A stretch of DNA of 64,000 bases from Mycobacterium sp. BK086 (GCA_004362315.1 SNWL01000003.1:310001-374000), one strand, 5' to 3'; counted from the stretch's first letter, positions 18,378-28,928 are shown. Numbers and translations are program-made. Notes: generated from the letters alone by a model not told the origin.

Positions 18378-19381
18378 CCCGGGACCAGGCTCAGCAGCAG
18401 ATCGGGGCCGATCCGGTCGACACCGTCGTACTGCCAGCGCAGCGCCCGCGCGATGCTGGGCACACCGACGTCGTCGACGGCGACGATCGGACCACCGAGC
18501 AGGATCGGGCCGACGTAGGCCAGGATCCGGTCGATCGCCCCGGCTCGCAGAAAGGCACCGGCCAGCGTCGGGCCGCCCTCGAGGAGCACATCGGTGCGGT
18601 CCGACAGCGCCTGGATCACCTCATGTGGATCATGGGTGCGGATCACCATCGTGCGCGAATCATCGTTCAGCACATTGGCTTCCGGCGAGATTTCGCGCTT
18701 GCCGACCACCACCCGCAGTGGCTGGCGCTCCGCCAGTCCCCCGCCGGGCAACCGGGCGGTCAGCGTCGGGTCGTCGATGTCCACGGTGCCGGTACCGACC
18801 ACGATCGCATCGCACACCGCGCGGCGCACATGTAGATCGGCACGCGCCGCCTCGCTGGTGATCCACTGCGACGAGCCGTCGGCGGCGGCGCTGCGCCCGT
18901 CCACGCTGGTGGCGAATTTCCAGGTCACATGTGGCCGGCCGGTGCGTTGTTTGTGCAGCCATTCCCGCAGTGGTCCGCCCGCGACCTCTTCGGCGCCCAC
19001 CCCGGCGGTCACCGTGATCCCGGCCGCGCGCAGCCGGTCGGCACCGCCGGCGGCCACGGGATTGGGGTCGGCGACGGCGTAGACCACCGCCGCCACCCCG
19101 GCCTCGATCAGGGCGTCGACGCAGGGCGGGGTGCGGCCGTGGTGATTGCACGGCTCCATGGTGACGACGGCAGTGCCGCCTGCCGCCCGCTCCCCTGCCT
19201 CACGAAGGGCCATCACCTCCGCGTGCGGCCCACCGGCGGGCTGGGTGCCACCGGCCCCGACCAGCTCGCCTGCCGCATTCAGAATGACCGCTCCCACAGG
19301 CGGATTCGGATACGTCGTACCCTTCACCTGCTGGGCTCGGGTGATGGCCAGCCGCATCGCGGCCTCGACCGCCGCCGTCAT
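18374..19381 (-). CDS. ribD: RibD, riboflavin-specific deaminase/reductase
   Basis: Steps 2 and 3 of the GTP branch of riboflavin synthesis: deamination of the diaminopyrimidinone, then NADPH reduction of the ribose to ribitol. The 335-residue protein has an N-terminal cytidine-deaminase-like domain with zinc motif HAEVMAL and [11 protein letters not shown] (about 50-90). The C-terminal reductase domain (about 150-335) includes [13 protein letters not shown] and [13 protein letters not shown]. Called ribG in M. tuberculosis. ATGA overlap with rpe upstream shows translational coupling. Confidence 0.96.
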   Translation of the reverse strand: MTAAVEAAMRLAITRAQQVKGTTYPNPPVGAVILNAAGELVGAGGTQPAGGPHAEVMALREAGERAAGGTAVVTMEPCNHHGRTPPCVDALIEAGVAAVVYAVADPNPVAAGGADRLRAAGITVTAGVGAEEVAGGPLREWLHKQRTGRPHVTWKFATSVDGRSAAADGSSQWITSEAARADLHVRRAVCDAIVVGTGTVDIDDPTLTARLPGGGLAERQPLRVVVGKREISPEANVLNDDSRTMVIRTHDPHEVIQALSDRTDVLLEGGPTLAGAFLRAGAIDRILAYVGPILLGGPIVAVDDVGVPSIARALRWQYDGVDRIGPDLLLSLVPG

Positions 19382-20052
19382 ATCCGCAGATGCTGCGAGG
19401 CGGTGGCCGCCTGGCGGCGCAGCGCCTCGACCGCGGCGCCGGGATCCGCTGCGCCGTAGACGGCCGAACCCGCCACAAAGCAGTCCACCCCGGCCTCGGC
19501 GGCCAGCTCGATGGTGTCGGCGTTGATACCGCCGTCGATCTCGACCAGGATCGTCAGCTCACCGGAATCGACGAGCCGCCGCGCCGTCGTGACCTTCGAG
19601 AGCACCTCGGCGATGAAGCTCTGCCCGCCGAAGCCCGGTTCGACCGACATCACCAGCAGGGTGTCGAAGTCGCGCAGGATCTCCAGGTAGGGCTCCAGCG
19701 GGGTGCCCGGCTTGACCGACAGGCCGGCCTTGGCGCCGGCCGCCCGGATGTCGCGGGCCACCGCGACCGGGTTGTCGGTGGCCTCGGCGTGGAAGGTGAC
19801 GTTGTAGGCCCCGGCTTCGGCGTACCCGGGCGCCCAGCGGTCCGGGTTGTCGATCATCAGGTGGCAGTCCATCGGGATGTCGGTGGCGGCCAGCAGGCTC
19901 TCGACCACCGGGAGGCCGAGGGTGAGGTTGGGCACGAAGTGGCCGTCCATCACGTCGACGTGCAGCCAGTCGGCACCTTCGACGGCGGCGGCCTCGTCGG
20001 CCAGGCGGGCGAAGTCGGCGGACAGGATCGACGGGGCGATCAGGGGTCGCAT
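19378..20052 (-). CDS. rpe: Ribulose-phosphate 3-epimerase
   Basis: Interconverts ribulose 5-phosphate and xylulose 5-phosphate in the pentose phosphate pathway; ribulose 5-phosphate is also the RibBA substrate, which fits its place beside rib genes. The 224-residue TIM barrel shows [24 protein letters not shown] (metal and catalytic residues), [22 protein letters not shown] and [13 protein letters not shown] 20052 gives the normal family N-terminus. It lies 11 bp after rsmB and overlaps ribD by 4 nt. Confidence 0.97.
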   Translation of the reverse strand: MRPLIAPSILSADFARLADEAAAVEGADWLHVDVMDGHFVPNLTLGLPVVESLLAATDIPMDCHLMIDNPDRWAPGYAEAGAYNVTFHAEATDNPVAVARDIRAAGAKAGLSVKPGTPLEPYLEILRDFDTLLVMSVEPGFGGQSFIAEVLSKVTTARRLVDSGELTILVEIDGGINADTIELAAEAGVDCFVAGSAVYGAADPGAAVEALRRQAATASQHLRI

Positions 20053-20063
20053 GGCAGTCAACC

Positions 20064-21464
20064 TTAGAGGGCCTTCTGCAGGGCAGCCGCGAACATGGCG
20101 TCGGTACCGTGCCGGTGCGGCCAGAGCTGGACGTGCGGACCGTCGCCCAGGCGTTCGGCCGGGGCGAACAGCGGCCGGGTGTCCAGGGCGGTGACCGGAT
20201 GACGCCGCAGCGCGTCGGTGACCACCCCGACGGTCTCGGCCAGGTGCGGCGAGCAGGTGGCGTAGAGGATCACCCCGCCGGGACGGGTCAGGGCGATCGC
20301 GGCGGCCAGCAGTTCGCGCTGCAGCTTGGCCAGCACGGGGACGTCGGCCGGGGTGCGCCGCCACCGGGCCTCCGGCCTGCGCCGCAGCGCACCGAGCCCG
20401 GTGCAGGGAGCGTCGACCAGCACCCGGTCGAAGCTGCCCGGCGCCAGCTCGGATTCCCGGCCGTCGACGCGCAGTACCTCGACGGGCAGGCCGCGGGTGT
20501 TCTGCTCGACCAGGTCGGCGCGCCGCGGCGCCGGTTCGATCGCGGTCACCCGCCCTCCCCGCTGGGCGGCGATCGCGGCGATCAGCGCGGTCTTGCCGCC
20601 GGGGCCCGAGCACAGATCCAGCCAACGCCCGCCGTCCTCACCGGCCAGCGGGGCCAGCGTCAACGCCTGCGCCACCAGCTGGCTGCCCTCGTCCTGAACC
20701 AGGGCCTTGCCGTCCCGCACCGCGTCGAGCCGGCCGGGGTCACCGCCACCGAGATAGACCGCATACGGCGAATACCGGCCGATGGTCCCGTCGACCTCGG
20801 CAGCCAGCTCCTGCGCGGTCAGCACGCCCGGGCGCGCCGCCAAATGCACACCGGGCCGGCCATTGTCGGCGGCCAGGGTGGCGTCGAGCTCCCTCGCGTC
20901 GGCGCCGAGCGCGTCGGCGAACGACTGGGCGATCCAGCGCGGGTGGGCGTGCACGAACGCCAGATGCCCCACCGGATCGGTGTCCGTCGACGGAGCCAGC
21001 TCGGCCACCCAGGCGGCCTCGTCGCGCCCGGAGATCGTGCGCAACACGCCGTTGACGAAACCCGCTCGGACACTGTCGAATTCGATGCCCGCCTGCTCGA
21101 CGGTGGTCGACACGGCCGCGTGCTGGGCAACGTTGGTGCGCAGCAGCTGATAACTGCCGAGGCGCAGCAGGTCCAGCAGCACCGGATCGATCTGGTCGAC
21201 GGGGCGCCCCGCCGCGGCGGCGATGACGGCGTCGAGCAGCCCCAGCGTTCGGCAGCTGCCATAGGCGAGTTCGGTGGCGAATGCCGCATCGCGGCCGTGG
21301 ATTCCGCGTTCGGCGAGCATCGCGGGCAGTACCAGGTTCGCGTAGGCGTCGCGCTCGGACACCGCGCGCAGCACGTCGAAAGCGGCCCGCCGGGCGGGAT
21401 CCAGTGGCGTGCGAGAACGTTTGCCGCCCTGCGGCTTTCTTCTGTTGCCGGGACGCTCGCTCAT
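20064..21464 (-). CDS. rsmB: RsmB/Fmu 16S rRNA (cytosine-C5) methyltransferase
   Basis: SAM-dependent RNA methyltransferase expected to modify 16S rRNA (C967 in E. coli numbering). The 466-residue protein has an N-terminal NusB-like RNA-binding domain (about 20-165) and a C-terminal Rossmann methyltransferase domain. SAM motif [16 protein letters not shown], catalytic-loop [20 protein letters not shown] and the second cysteine in [12 protein letters not shown] are visible. An N-terminal basic tail is typical of actinobacterial homologues. It starts inside the fmt stop (ATGA overlap). Confidence 0.95.
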   Translation of the reverse strand: MSERPGNRRKPQGGKRSRTPLDPARRAAFDVLRAVSERDAYANLVLPAMLAERGIHGRDAAFATELAYGSCRTLGLLDAVIAAAAGRPVDQIDPVLLDLLRLGSYQLLRTNVAQHAAVSTTVEQAGIEFDSVRAGFVNGVLRTISGRDEAAWVAELAPSTDTDPVGHLAFVHAHPRWIAQSFADALGADARELDATLAADNGRPGVHLAARPGVLTAQELAAEVDGTIGRYSPYAVYLGGGDPGRLDAVRDGKALVQDEGSQLVAQALTLAPLAGEDGGRWLDLCSGPGGKTALIAAIAAQRGGRVTAIEPAPRRADLVEQNTRGLPVEVLRVDGRESELAPGSFDRVLVDAPCTGLGALRRRPEARWRRTPADVPVLAKLQRELLAAAIALTRPGGVILYATCSPHLAETVGVVTDALRRHPVTALDTRPLFAPAERLGDGPHVQLWPHRHGTDAMFAAALQKAL

Positions 21465-22390
21465 GATGCCCGCACCGTCTCATCCAGCCGGGCACCGCGG
21501 GCCCAGTCGGCTGCGTTCATCAGCTTCTTGCCCGGCGGCTGGACCTGGCCCAGCACGACCGGCTGCGACCCGGTCCCGACCCGCACGCCCGACCGGTCCA
21601 CGGTGATCTCCCCGGGCGCCAGCGGCGCGGCCGCCTCGTCGAGGGTCACCGGACCGACCTTGACCCGCAGGTCACCGATCATCGTCCAGGCACCGGGATT
21701 CGGGGTCACCGCGCGGATCCGGCGGTCGACGACATGCGCGGGCAGCTCCCAGGAGATCCGGGCCTGCTCGACGGTGATCTTCGGCGCCACGCTGATGCCC
21801 TCGGCGGGCTGCGGCACGGGTGTCAGCGTGGCGTCGGCGATGCCGTCCAGCGTCGCCTCCAGCAGACCCGCACCCGAGACGGCCAGCCGCCCGAGCAGAT
21901 CGCCCGCGGTGTCGGCGGGCCGTACCGTCTCGGTCACGACACCGTAGACAGGCCCGGAATCCAGGCTGGGCTCGATGAGGAAAGTCGTTGCGCCCGTGAC
22001 GGTATCGCCGGCGGCCAGGGCGGCCTGCACCGGTGCCGCGCCACGCCATGCCGGCAGCAGCGAGAAGTGCAGGTTGATCCAGCCGTGCGCCGGAACCGCC
22101 AGCAGCGCTTCACTGAGCAGCGCGCCGTAAGCGACCACCGCACAGCACTCCGGCGCCAGCTCGGCCAGCTCGGCGATGAATTCGCCGGAGTTGGGGCGCG
22201 TGGGGCGCAGCACCGGGATGCCCGCCTCGTCGGCCAGCCGCGCCACCGGTGACGGCGCGGGTTTACCGCGGCGGCCTGCGGCGGCGTCCGGGCGGGTCAG
22301 CACCGCGATCACGTCGTGGCGCGGTGAGTCGATCAGCCGCTGCAGCGACGGCAGTGCCGGTTCGGGCGTTCCGGCGAAAATGATTCGCAT
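21461..22390 (-). CDS. fmt: Methionyl-tRNA formyltransferase
   Basis: Formylates initiator Met-tRNA with 10-formyltetrahydrofolate before translation starts. The 309-residue protein begins [14 protein letters not shown] and has the formyl-transfer motif [19 protein letters not shown], where Asn and His are catalytic. A C-terminal OB-fold tRNA-binding domain (about 205-309) follows. ATG 22390 is chosen over an upstream in-frame start because it gives the conserved N-terminus. Only 4 nt separate it from the lemA stop, and it overlaps rsmB by 4 nt. Confidence 0.97.
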   Translation of the reverse strand: MRIIFAGTPEPALPSLQRLIDSPRHDVIAVLTRPDAAAGRRGKPAPSPVARLADEAGIPVLRPTRPNSGEFIAELAELAPECCAVVAYGALLSEALLAVPAHGWINLHFSLLPAWRGAAPVQAALAAGDTVTGATTFLIEPSLDSGPVYGVVTETVRPADTAGDLLGRLAVSGAGLLEATLDGIADATLTPVPQPAEGISVAPKITVEQARISWELPAHVVDRRIRAVTPNPGAWTMIGDLRVKVGPVTLDEAAAPLAPGEITVDRSGVRVGTGSQPVVLGQVQPPGKKLMNAADWARGARLDETVRAS

Positions 22391-22394
22391 ACTT

Positions 22395-22931
22395 CTACTT
22401 TGGCACCTGATAGAACTCACGCTGCGACACCCCGGCCATCCCGGCGACGAACATCGTCGGGATCGTGGTGGTCAACCGGTTGACGGTCGCGACGGCATCG
22501 TTGTAGTACTGCCGGGCGAAGGCCAGCTTGTCCTCGGTATCGGCCAGGTTCTGCTGCAGGTTCAAGAAGTTGTTCGAGGAACTCAGCTGCGGGTAGCTCT
22601 GCCCGAGGGCAAGCACCTGACCGACGGCGCTGTCGAATTCCTTTTCCGCCGAAGTACGTTGCGCCACAGACTTTCCCGCGGTTGCGGCGGTCAGTGCAGT
22701 CTGGGCATCCGCGATGTGATCCAGGACCGCCTTCTCGTGGGCGGCGAAAGTCTGCACAGTGTGCACCAGCCCCGGAATCAGCGAGGCGCGCCGGGTGAGC
22801 TGTACGTCGATCCCACCGAGTGCCTCGTCGACCCGGACGTCGGCCGCCCGAACCTTGTTGTAGCCCAGGACGAAGCCGACCAGCACCAGGACCGCGAGCA
22901 CCAGTACCACGATCAGCACGAAGCTCACCAT
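22395..22931 (-). CDS. LemA family membrane-anchored protein
   Basis: A 178-residue protein with one N-terminal membrane helix (about 3-24) and a helical LemA domain ([53 protein letters not shown]). Family members are found beside DUF2207 membrane proteins, as here, where the start overlaps the upstream gene by 7 bp. The biochemical role is unknown; an envelope function together with the DUF2207 partner is the reasonable inference. Confidence 0.92.
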   Translation of the reverse strand: MVSFVLIVVLVLAVLVLVGFVLGYNKVRAADVRVDEALGGIDVQLTRRASLIPGLVHTVQTFAAHEKAVLDHIADAQTALTAATAGKSVAQRTSAEKEFDSAVGQVLALGQSYPQLSSSNNFLNLQQNLADTEDKLAFARQYYNDAVATVNRLTTTIPTMFVAGMAGVSQREFYQVPK

Positions 22932-24733
22932 GAACCGCCTCCTCCTCCACCGCCGCCACCACCGCCACCGCCCCCGCCACCGCCGCCACCGCCGCCACTG
23001 CTGGACGATGACGAGGACTGCGAGGCGGTGTAGGCGCCGATCGACGACGACAACGCCGACTCGAAGCTGTCGAAACTAGCACCACCGCTGCTGGCCGCGT
23101 GCCAGCTGGTGCCCGACGACGAGTGATACCAGTCCGGCTGCGGGTCGACCTCACCGGTGGTGGTCTGGTACTTGCGCGCCCACAGGGCGGCGACCCCGCC
23201 GGCCACCGCGAACGGGATATAGGCGGTGTAGAGGTCCTTGCGGGCGGCGAAGTCGAACCGCGACTCGGCCGAGTCGGTGGACAGCATCCGGTAGAAACCG
23301 CCTGCCTGCGACCACAATTCGCGCCCGGCAGCGGTGCGGCGGCTGCCCACCCCCGTGACCCACGACCGGGCCGAGAACAGGAAGAAGACCGCGAACGGCA
23401 ACCCCCACAAGGTGAACGAGGACCAGACGAAGGCGCACACCGCCAGCACCAGCGCGGCGACGTTGAAGAACCGCAGCCACAACTCCCTCGAGCGCTTGAC
23501 CATGAGCCCGTCGAACGCCCATTTCATCACCGAGGCGCTCATGTCCGTCTTGGCCTTGGAGAGTTTCTTGCCCGCGGCCACAGTGCCGTTGGCGTCGAAC
23601 CGGGCGTCGGGTCCGACGATCTTGAGCGCGCTGGCCACGTCCAGACTCACCCGGTCGATATCGGCCCACGCGGCGTATTCGGCGCTGCCGGTGATGCTCC
23701 ACTTCTTCTCGCTGAGCTGGTGCAGGGTGATCAGCTTGCGCTCGGCCAGGTAGAACAGCGTCGCGGTCACCCCGTTGGCGGGCACCTTCTCGGTGCGGAT
23801 GTATTCGCACTGCACCGGGCCCAGGCCCGGCGGCGGCGCGTACTGCAGCGGGAAGCCGGGCGACGGCTCGACCGTCGTCCGCCACCAGAGAACGGCGCCG
23901 AGGCCCGCTGCCAGCGTCAGGCCGACCAGCCACAGCACCGCAGGCAGTGACCGGCCCAGCACCGGATCCCAGCGGTAGCTCCACGGCAACTCGTCGCGGG
24001 CCGGGGTGGGCACGTCGACACCGGCCCGCACCGTGACCGGGGTGCGGGGATCCAGGTCGCTGGCCGACAGGTGGACCCTGTCGCCGCTGACGGTCAGGTC
24101 ATCGCAGGCCCGCCCGACGCCGTAGCCGACCGAGCACTGGGCGCCGCTGACGCCACCGGGCAGGGTCACGAAGATGTCGGCCCGTTCGATGGTGTTGTTC
24201 CACGCCGGAGCGACGACGTTCCAGAAGAACGTCGACCGCGCCGACGGGTCGCCGGTCGAGGACGCGAACTCCTTGCCCGCGCCCGTGCCGCCGGGGTCGA
24301 GCACACCGTCGACGGTGTAGCGGATCCGGAAGACGTGAGTGCCGTAGTCGAGGTACTGGTTCGGATCGCCAATCTTGGCTATCCGGAAGCGTTTTCCGCC
24401 GTTCCACTGCAACACGTAGGGCACCGGCCGGTCGTCGAGCAGGATCTCGGTGATCCGCGGCTCCTGCCGGACATACGGGCTGTTGGCGTTGGTGACATCC
24501 CAGTACCGGAAGATGCCGTGCCGCCCGCTGGGGAATTCGCCGGTGATGATCTCGGTGGCGTCCATCCGGCCGCTGGAGTCGACGACGAATTCGGCGTGGT
24601 AGTCGGTGATGACGACGGGGTCGGACGGCGGGCTGCCCTGCGAGTCGCCGGTGAACACCAGCGGCCACAGCAGCCCGAAGACGATGAGCAGCAACGCGAT
24701 CAAGGACCAGATGACCCGGCCGGTCGCTTTCAT
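22925..24733 (-). CDS. DUF2207 membrane protein with polyglycine C-terminus
   Basis: A 602-residue predicted membrane protein. One N-terminal helix (about 9-28) is followed by a large extracytoplasmic beta-rich domain (about 40-255, with ITDYHAEFVVDSSGRMDATE). Another helix lies near 265-285, a cytosolic segment follows, and a helix pair lies near 425-465. It ends in a run of about 22 glycines followed by SW. Such Gly-rich tails are common in DUF2207 proteins. The pairing with LemA is conserved. Function is unknown; a role in envelope or protein export has been suggested only by association. Confidence 0.9.
   Translation of the reverse strand: MKATGRVIWSLIALLLIVFGLLWPLVFTGDSQGSPPSDPVVITDYHAEFVVDSSGRMDATEIITGEFPSGRHGIFRYWDVTNANSPYVRQEPRITEILLDDRPVPYVLQWNGGKRFRIAKIGDPNQYLDYGTHVFRIRYTVDGVLDPGGTGAGKEFASSTGDPSARSTFFWNVVAPAWNNTIERADIFVTLPGGVSGAQCSVGYGVGRACDDLTVSGDRVHLSASDLDPRTPVTVRAGVDVPTPARDELPWSYRWDPVLGRSLPAVLWLVGLTLAAGLGAVLWWRTTVEPSPGFPLQYAPPPGLGPVQCEYIRTEKVPANGVTATLFYLAERKLITLHQLSEKKWSITGSAEYAAWADIDRVSLDVASALKIVGPDARFDANGTVAAGKKLSKAKTDMSASVMKWAFDGLMVKRSRELWLRFFNVAALVLAVCAFVWSSFTLWGLPFAVFFLFSARSWVTGVGSRRTAAGRELWSQAGGFYRMLSTDSAESRFDFAARKDLYTAYIPFAVAGGVAALWARKYQTTTGEVDPQPDWYHSSSGTSWHAASSGGASFDSFESALSSSIGAYTASQSSSSSSSGGGGGGGGGGGGGGGGGGGGGSW
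22934..22999 (-). repeat. GGC/GGT codon repeat encoding the polyglycine tail
   Basis: A run of glycine codons (mainly GGC, GGT and GGG) at the 3' end of the DUF2207 gene, immediately before and overlapping the lemA start. This kind of trinucleotide run can change length by slippage. Tail length probably varies between strains, and the region is also prone to assembly error. Confidence 0.7.
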
Positions 24734-24760
24734 GCCGCCTCCCCCGTCAGATAACGGGTC

Positions 24761-26758
24761 TCACCCTATGTGCAACGGGTCGATCTGTACCCGAACCGCC
24801 TCGTGGTCGTGCCGGGCACTGGCGATGGCGATCGCATGCCGCAGCGACGCGGCCAGCCCCAGCCCGTCGTCCTTGGGGACCCGCACGAGCATCCGGATGA
24901 CCGGTTCGCCCGGCCGGGTGGCGGGCGGGCGGCGCACGCCGGGCGGCAGGTCGACGGGGCCCAGCTGGTCGGCGTCCTCGGGCAGTTCGGCGTGCTCGAG
25001 CAGTGCGCTGACCGCACCCGAGCTGCCGTCGACGGCCGCCATGTGCACGCATGGCGGCAGCGCCACCTCGGCCCGGGCCTCCAGTTCGGCCTCGGCATGA
25101 CCGACGGGATCCCACTTGATCAGCGCCTGCACGGTCGGGATGACCGATTCGGCGACCACCGCCACCACGCCACCGTCGCCGCGGGGCCTGACCTGTGCGG
25201 CGGCGGCCATCCAGCGCCGCAGGGTGTCCTCGGCGGCACGCAGGTCCTGGCGGCCCAGCAGCGCCCAGCTGTCCAGCAGCAGCGCGGCGCCGTACCCACC
25301 CGGCACGTGCGGCTCCGCCCCCGGCGTCGCGACGACGAGCGCCGGCCCGGGCTCGATCTCGGTGTGCACCGCATCGCCCGCCGAAGTGATCACCGTCGTC
25401 CCGGGGAAGGCCCGGCCCATCTCCTCGGCGGTGCGCCGGGCCCCGACGACCACGGCGCGGATCGCGTCTGACCCGCAGCGCCGGCAGCGCAGTGAGCTGT
25501 CCATCCGCCCGCACCAGCGGCACACCGCACCGGTGGCATCCCGCTCCGCGAGCGACAACGGCCCCATGCAATGCCTGCAGCGCGCGATCGTCCGGCAGCG
25601 GGCGCACGCCACCGACGGCACGTAGCCGCGCCGCGGCACCTGGATCAGCACCGGCGCCTGCTGTTCGAGTGCGCCGCGCGCCGCGCGCAGGGCCAGCGAC
25701 GGCAGCCGGGCCGAGCGGGCCGCCGGGTCGCGTTCGTCGGCGTAGCCCTCGTCGTCGAGGGCGACCACCCGGGGTGCGGCCGCGCGCACCAGCGGCCGCG
25801 GTGCCACCAGGTCGTGCGCCCAGCCGCTCTGCACCAGCGCATGCGCCTCGGCGGTCCGGGCGTAGCCGCCGATCACCGCCGCACAGCGCAGCTGATGGGC
25901 TCGCAGCATCGCCACCTCACGCGCGTGCGGGTACGGCGAGCGCGGTTCGGCGAGCGTGTCATCGCCGTCGTCCCAGACGATGACCAGGCCGAGCCGCTCG
26001 ACGGGGGCGAACACGGCGCTGCGGGTGCCGATGACCAGCCGGGCGTGCCCGCGCAGCGCCGCCAGCCAGCGCCGATAGCGGGCCGAGGGGCCCAGTCCGG
26101 CCGACAGGGCCACGACGGCAGCGGCATCGATCCGGGCCGTAGCCGCCTTCCACAGCGCGTCGATATCGCGCTGATCGGGAACCACAGCCAGCACGCCGTA
26201 GCCGCCGCTGACGGCGGCCGCGGCGGCTTCGGCGATACGGTCGCACCACTGCTCGCCGGGCAGCGCCTGCCAGACGGCGCGGGCGGCGCGGCCGTCGCGC
26301 AGGGCGGTCAGGAACCCTTCGCCGCGGCCGTAGCGAGCCCAGCCGGACGGGTCGACGGGGTCGATGACGGGCAACAGTGGCGGGTCGGCCTGGGTCTTCT
26401 CCGCGCGGGCATGCCGGGGTGGAATGGCCAGCCGGAGGACGTCGGGACGGGTGCCTGCGTAGCGGGCGGCGACTGCGTCGACGAGGCGGCGGACCTCGGG
26501 GGTAAGCACCGGCTCGGGCGAGATGACCCGGTCCAGCCAGCCGAGCTGGCCGACATGGTCTGTGTCAGAACGGCGTTCGAGCAGGAACGCGTCGACGAGG
26601 CGGCCGTGAAACCGGACCCGCACCCGCACCCCGGGCTGAGCGTCGTCGGATTGTTCGGCCGACACCAGATAGTCGAACTCGCGATCCAGATGCGGCACCG
26701 ACAGCATCGGCAGCACCCGGGCGATGGGTTCGTGCTCGGCGGCGCGCCGGATCGGCAT
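24761..26758 (-). CDS. priA: PriA-like primosomal protein N' lacking helicase motifs
   Basis: Homologue of the replication-restart protein PriA, 665 residues. The N-terminal DNA-binding domain (PHLDREFDYLVSAE, then VRVRFHGRLVDAFLLER) and the zinc-binding cysteine cluster (CARCRTIARCRHCMGP, CRWCGR, CRRCGS at about 380-430) are present. The Walker A position reads QALPGEQWCDRIAEAA with no GKT, and the DEEH-box position reads IVWDDGDDTLAE. The protein is therefore probably not an ATP-driven helicase. This loss is known for actinobacterial PriA, so the gene is not a pseudogene. It likely retains fork recognition and primosome assembly. Confidence 0.9.
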   Translation of the reverse strand: MPIRRAAEHEPIARVLPMLSVPHLDREFDYLVSAEQSDDAQPGVRVRVRFHGRLVDAFLLERRSDTDHVGQLGWLDRVISPEPVLTPEVRRLVDAVAARYAGTRPDVLRLAIPPRHARAEKTQADPPLLPVIDPVDPSGWARYGRGEGFLTALRDGRAARAVWQALPGEQWCDRIAEAAAAAVSGGYGVLAVVPDQRDIDALWKAATARIDAAAVVALSAGLGPSARYRRWLAALRGHARLVIGTRSAVFAPVERLGLVIVWDDGDDTLAEPRSPYPHAREVAMLRAHQLRCAAVIGGYARTAEAHALVQSGWAHDLVAPRPLVRAAAPRVVALDDEGYADERDPAARSARLPSLALRAARGALEQQAPVLIQVPRRGYVPSVACARCRTIARCRHCMGPLSLAERDATGAVCRWCGRMDSSLRCRRCGSDAIRAVVVGARRTAEEMGRAFPGTTVITSAGDAVHTEIEPGPALVVATPGAEPHVPGGYGAALLLDSWALLGRQDLRAAEDTLRRWMAAAAQVRPRGDGGVVAVVAESVIPTVQALIKWDPVGHAEAELEARAEVALPPCVHMAAVDGSSGAVSALLEHAELPEDADQLGPVDLPPGVRRPPATRPGEPVIRMLVRVPKDDGLGLAASLRHAIAIASARHDHEAVRVQIDPLHIG

Positions 26759-26790
26759 CGTCGAAGACTAACGACGGAGCCGACAGAGTT

Positions 26791-27513
26791 TTAGTCGGCC
26801 GCCGTGCGGCCGAAGAAGAACCCAGCGGTGATCAGCAACTCCGAGGCGGCGTACACCCACCAGATCGGCACTTCCAGCGCCTGCGAGTCGAGCACGAAGC
26901 GGCCGATGCCGATCATGCCGTCGGAGATCGCGAAGCACACCGCGCCCAGCGCGGTCCACGGTGTGGGCAGCTCGGCCAGCAGCGCCGAGCACACCATCGC
27001 GGCCAGCACCGCCATGTAGACCAGCACGGGGATCGTCAGCCCGTCGACGACCAGCCGCGGCCAGAACCAGATCAGCAGGCTCACGCACGCGACCACCACG
27101 ACCGCCGACGCGATCAGGCCCGGCACGCGCGGCGCCCGCAGCGGCAGCAGGGCGCCCAGGAAGCAGAGGTGAGCCACCAGGAACGAGCCGAGCCCGAGCA
27201 CGAACGACGGCTGCCACCACGGCGTCGCGAGGAAGAAGTCGCCGCCTGCCGAGAACAGCAGTGCCGCGATCAGCCAGCGTCGCTCCCGGGCGATCGGATG
27301 CGACAGAGCGGCCACCGCGAGTAGCACCGCCATCAGCGCCTTGACGGCAGGCTGGCCGGGAAACTGGCCGGTGAGCATCGAGTTCTCGGGCAGCCGCAGT
27401 GCAGTGATCACCAGGAAGATGCCGTAGCCGACGGCTGCCGCGGCACCGGCGAGCCACCAATTTGTCAGCGTGCGTAAGTACGGTGGGCTGATGCGACCGC
27501 CGGTGGATGACAT
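26791..27513 (-). CDS. YhhN family membrane protein (lysoplasmalogenase-like)
   Basis: An integral membrane protein of the YhhN family, with about seven to eight helices and a C-terminus [19 protein letters not shown]. Conserved acidic residues occur in [12 protein letters not shown] and [14 protein letters not shown]. In animals the family (TMEM86) hydrolyses lysoplasmalogens; the bacterial substrate is uncertain. The start is unclear. ATG 27513 keeps the first helix ([18 protein letters not shown]) but overlaps the divergent lipase gene by 23 bp. GTG 27411 and ATG 27378 avoid overlap but truncate that helix. Product confidence is higher than start confidence. Confidence 0.75.
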   Translation of the reverse strand: MSSTGGRISPPYLRTLTNWWLAGAAAAVGYGIFLVITALRLPENSMLTGQFPGQPAVKALMAVLLAVAALSHPIARERRWLIAALLFSAGGDFFLATPWWQPSFVLGLGSFLVAHLCFLGALLPLRAPRVPGLIASAVVVVACVSLLIWFWPRLVVDGLTIPVLVYMAVLAAMVCSALLAELPTPWTALGAVCFAISDGMIGIGRFVLDSQALEVPIWWVYAASELLITAGFFFGRTAAD

Positions 27514-28417
27514 CCTGCAAAAGGTACTGGAAGCGGTGCCGTTCCAATTGACCGTCGACGGCGGAATCGAGGAGGCGCGCCGCCGGCTGCGGGACCTGCC
27601 GCGCCGCCCGGTCCATCCCGACCTGCGGGTGGAGAACCGCCACATCGACGGCCCCGCCGGCCCCATCCCGGTGCGGGTCTACTGGCCGGATTCCGTGGAG
27701 AATCCACCGGTCACCATGTACTTCCACGGTGGCGGCTTCGCCGTCGGCGATCTCGACACCCACGACGGGACGGCCCGCAACCACGCGGTCAGCGCCGAAA
27801 CCGTGGTCGTCTCGGTCGACTACCGGCTCGCGCCTGAGCACCCCTACCCGGCCGCCGTCGACGACGTCTGGGCCGCCACCCGCTGGGTGGCCGCCAACGC
27901 CGACAGCCTCGGCGCGGACGGCTCGCGGCTCGCCGTTGCCGGCGACTCCGCCGGCGGCACGCTGTCCGCGGTGGTGGCCCAGCTCGCGCGGGACAACGAC
28001 GGCCCGCCGATCGCCTACCAATTGCTCTGGTATCCATCGACGATGTGGGACAACTCGCTGCCGTCATTCGCCGAGAACGCTGATGCGCCGGTGCTCGACC
28101 GGGGCGCCATCGATGCATTCAGCCGCTGGTATGCGGGGGACGTCGACCTGTCCGACCCGCCGGCGGGGCTGGCCCCCGGCCGGGCTGACAGTCTCGCCGG
28201 CCTGCCGCCCGCCTATATCGCCGTCGCCGGCCACGACCCGCTGCGCGACGACGGAGCGCGCTATGCCGAGTTACTTGCCGCCTCAGGTGTAACAGTCGAG
28301 CTGCATTTGGCCGACACACTGGTGCATGGCTATCTCGGTTACGCCGGGGTCGTTCCGGCCGCCACCGAGGCGACCGAACGGGGATTGGCCGCTCTGCGCG
28401 CAGCGTTGCACGCGTGA
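27491..28417 (+). CDS. Alpha/beta hydrolase, hormone-sensitive-lipase family (LipH/LipI-like)
   Basis: A carboxylesterase/lipase of about 308 residues. It has the oxyanion motif HGGGFAVGD (about 76-84), the nucleophile serine in AGDSAGGTL (about 155), the aspartate in GHDPLRDD (about 250) and the histidine in LVHGYLGY (about 280): a complete catalytic triad. [13 protein letters not shown] is typical of the HSL family. ATG 27491 has GGTGGG just upstream; a GTG at 27470 would add seven residues. Its 5' end may overlap the divergent YhhN gene. It probably acts on short- to medium-chain esters; no signal peptide is visible. Confidence 0.93.
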   Translation: MRPPVDDILQKVLEAVPFQLTVDGGIEEARRRLRDLPRRPVHPDLRVENRHIDGPAGPIPVRVYWPDSVENPPVTMYFHGGGFAVGDLDTHDGTARNHAVSAETVVVSVDYRLAPEHPYPAAVDDVWAATRWVAANADSLGADGSRLAVAGDSAGGTLSAVVAQLARDNDGPPIAYQLLWYPSTMWDNSLPSFAENADAPVLDRGAIDAFSRWYAGDVDLSDPPAGLAPGRADSLAGLPPAYIAVAGHDPLRDDGARYAELLAASGVTVELHLADTLVHGYLGYAGVVPAATEATERGLAALRAALHA

Positions 28418-28513
28418 TCGGCTGAGGAAAAGCACTGCTAGCAGCAACCTTGTCGGGATCGTCCGGACAGGCCACAATGGCAACAGAATTCACAATGTGG
28501 AGGGATTTACCCC

Positions 28514-28909
28514 ATGAAAATTGCTGAAGCCGCCGCAACCCGGCGAACACTCGGCATCTGTTTCGGCGCCGTCACCGCCGGTCTGGCAGCGGCAGTCATC
28601 GCGGCCCCGGCCGCGGTCGCCGCGCCCGACTGCAGCCAGCCGGCCATCGACGCGCAGGTCGCGAGCTCGCAGGGCGCGATCCAGGGCTACCTGAACACCC
28701 ATCCGGATGGTCAGCGGATGCTGATGAGCGCGGCGCTGCAGCCGCGTGCACAGGCCGCTCAGACCATCCAGACTTACGCGCAGGCCAATCCGCAGGAATA
28801 CCAGGAGTTCACCGCGCTCCTGGCCCCGCTGGGCACGCTGCAGAAGCAGTGCGGCGTTCAGGTCGTCCCGCCCCAGTACCAGTGGGCGTTCGACCAGTTC
28901 GTCGGCTAA
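28514..28909 (+). CDS. Small secreted haemophore-related (MHB-type) protein
   Basis: A 131-residue exported protein with a signal peptide ending near AVAAP (about residue 38). The mature helical domain fits the mycobacterial haem-binding family related to Rv0203: an early Cys in PDCSQPAID, YLNTHPDGQRML, YAQANPQEYQEF and a late Cys in KQCGVQVV. The two cysteines probably form a disulfide. Ribosome binding site GGAGGGA precedes the ATG. Such proteins bind haem outside the cell, but no MmpL haem importer lies nearby, so the role here is inferred from the family alone. A strong terminator hairpin follows. Confidence 0.8.
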   Translation: MKIAEAAATRRTLGICFGAVTAGLAAAVIAAPAAVAAPDCSQPAIDAQVASSQGAIQGYLNTHPDGQRMLMSAALQPRAQAAQTIQTYAQANPQEYQEFTALLAPLGTLQKQCGVQVVPPQYQWAFDQFVG

Positions 28910-28928
28910 CTCCGCACAACTCACCGGG

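Noticed and set aside
22934..22999. Polyglycine run as a sequencing artefact or frameshift
   Set aside because: Gly-rich tails ending in a Trp are normal for DUF2207 proteins, and the frame ends in a proper stop overlapping lemA.
24761..26758. Reading priA as a pseudogene because the helicase motifs are absent
   Set aside because: The frame is intact and full length, and loss of these motifs is typical of actinobacterial PriA.
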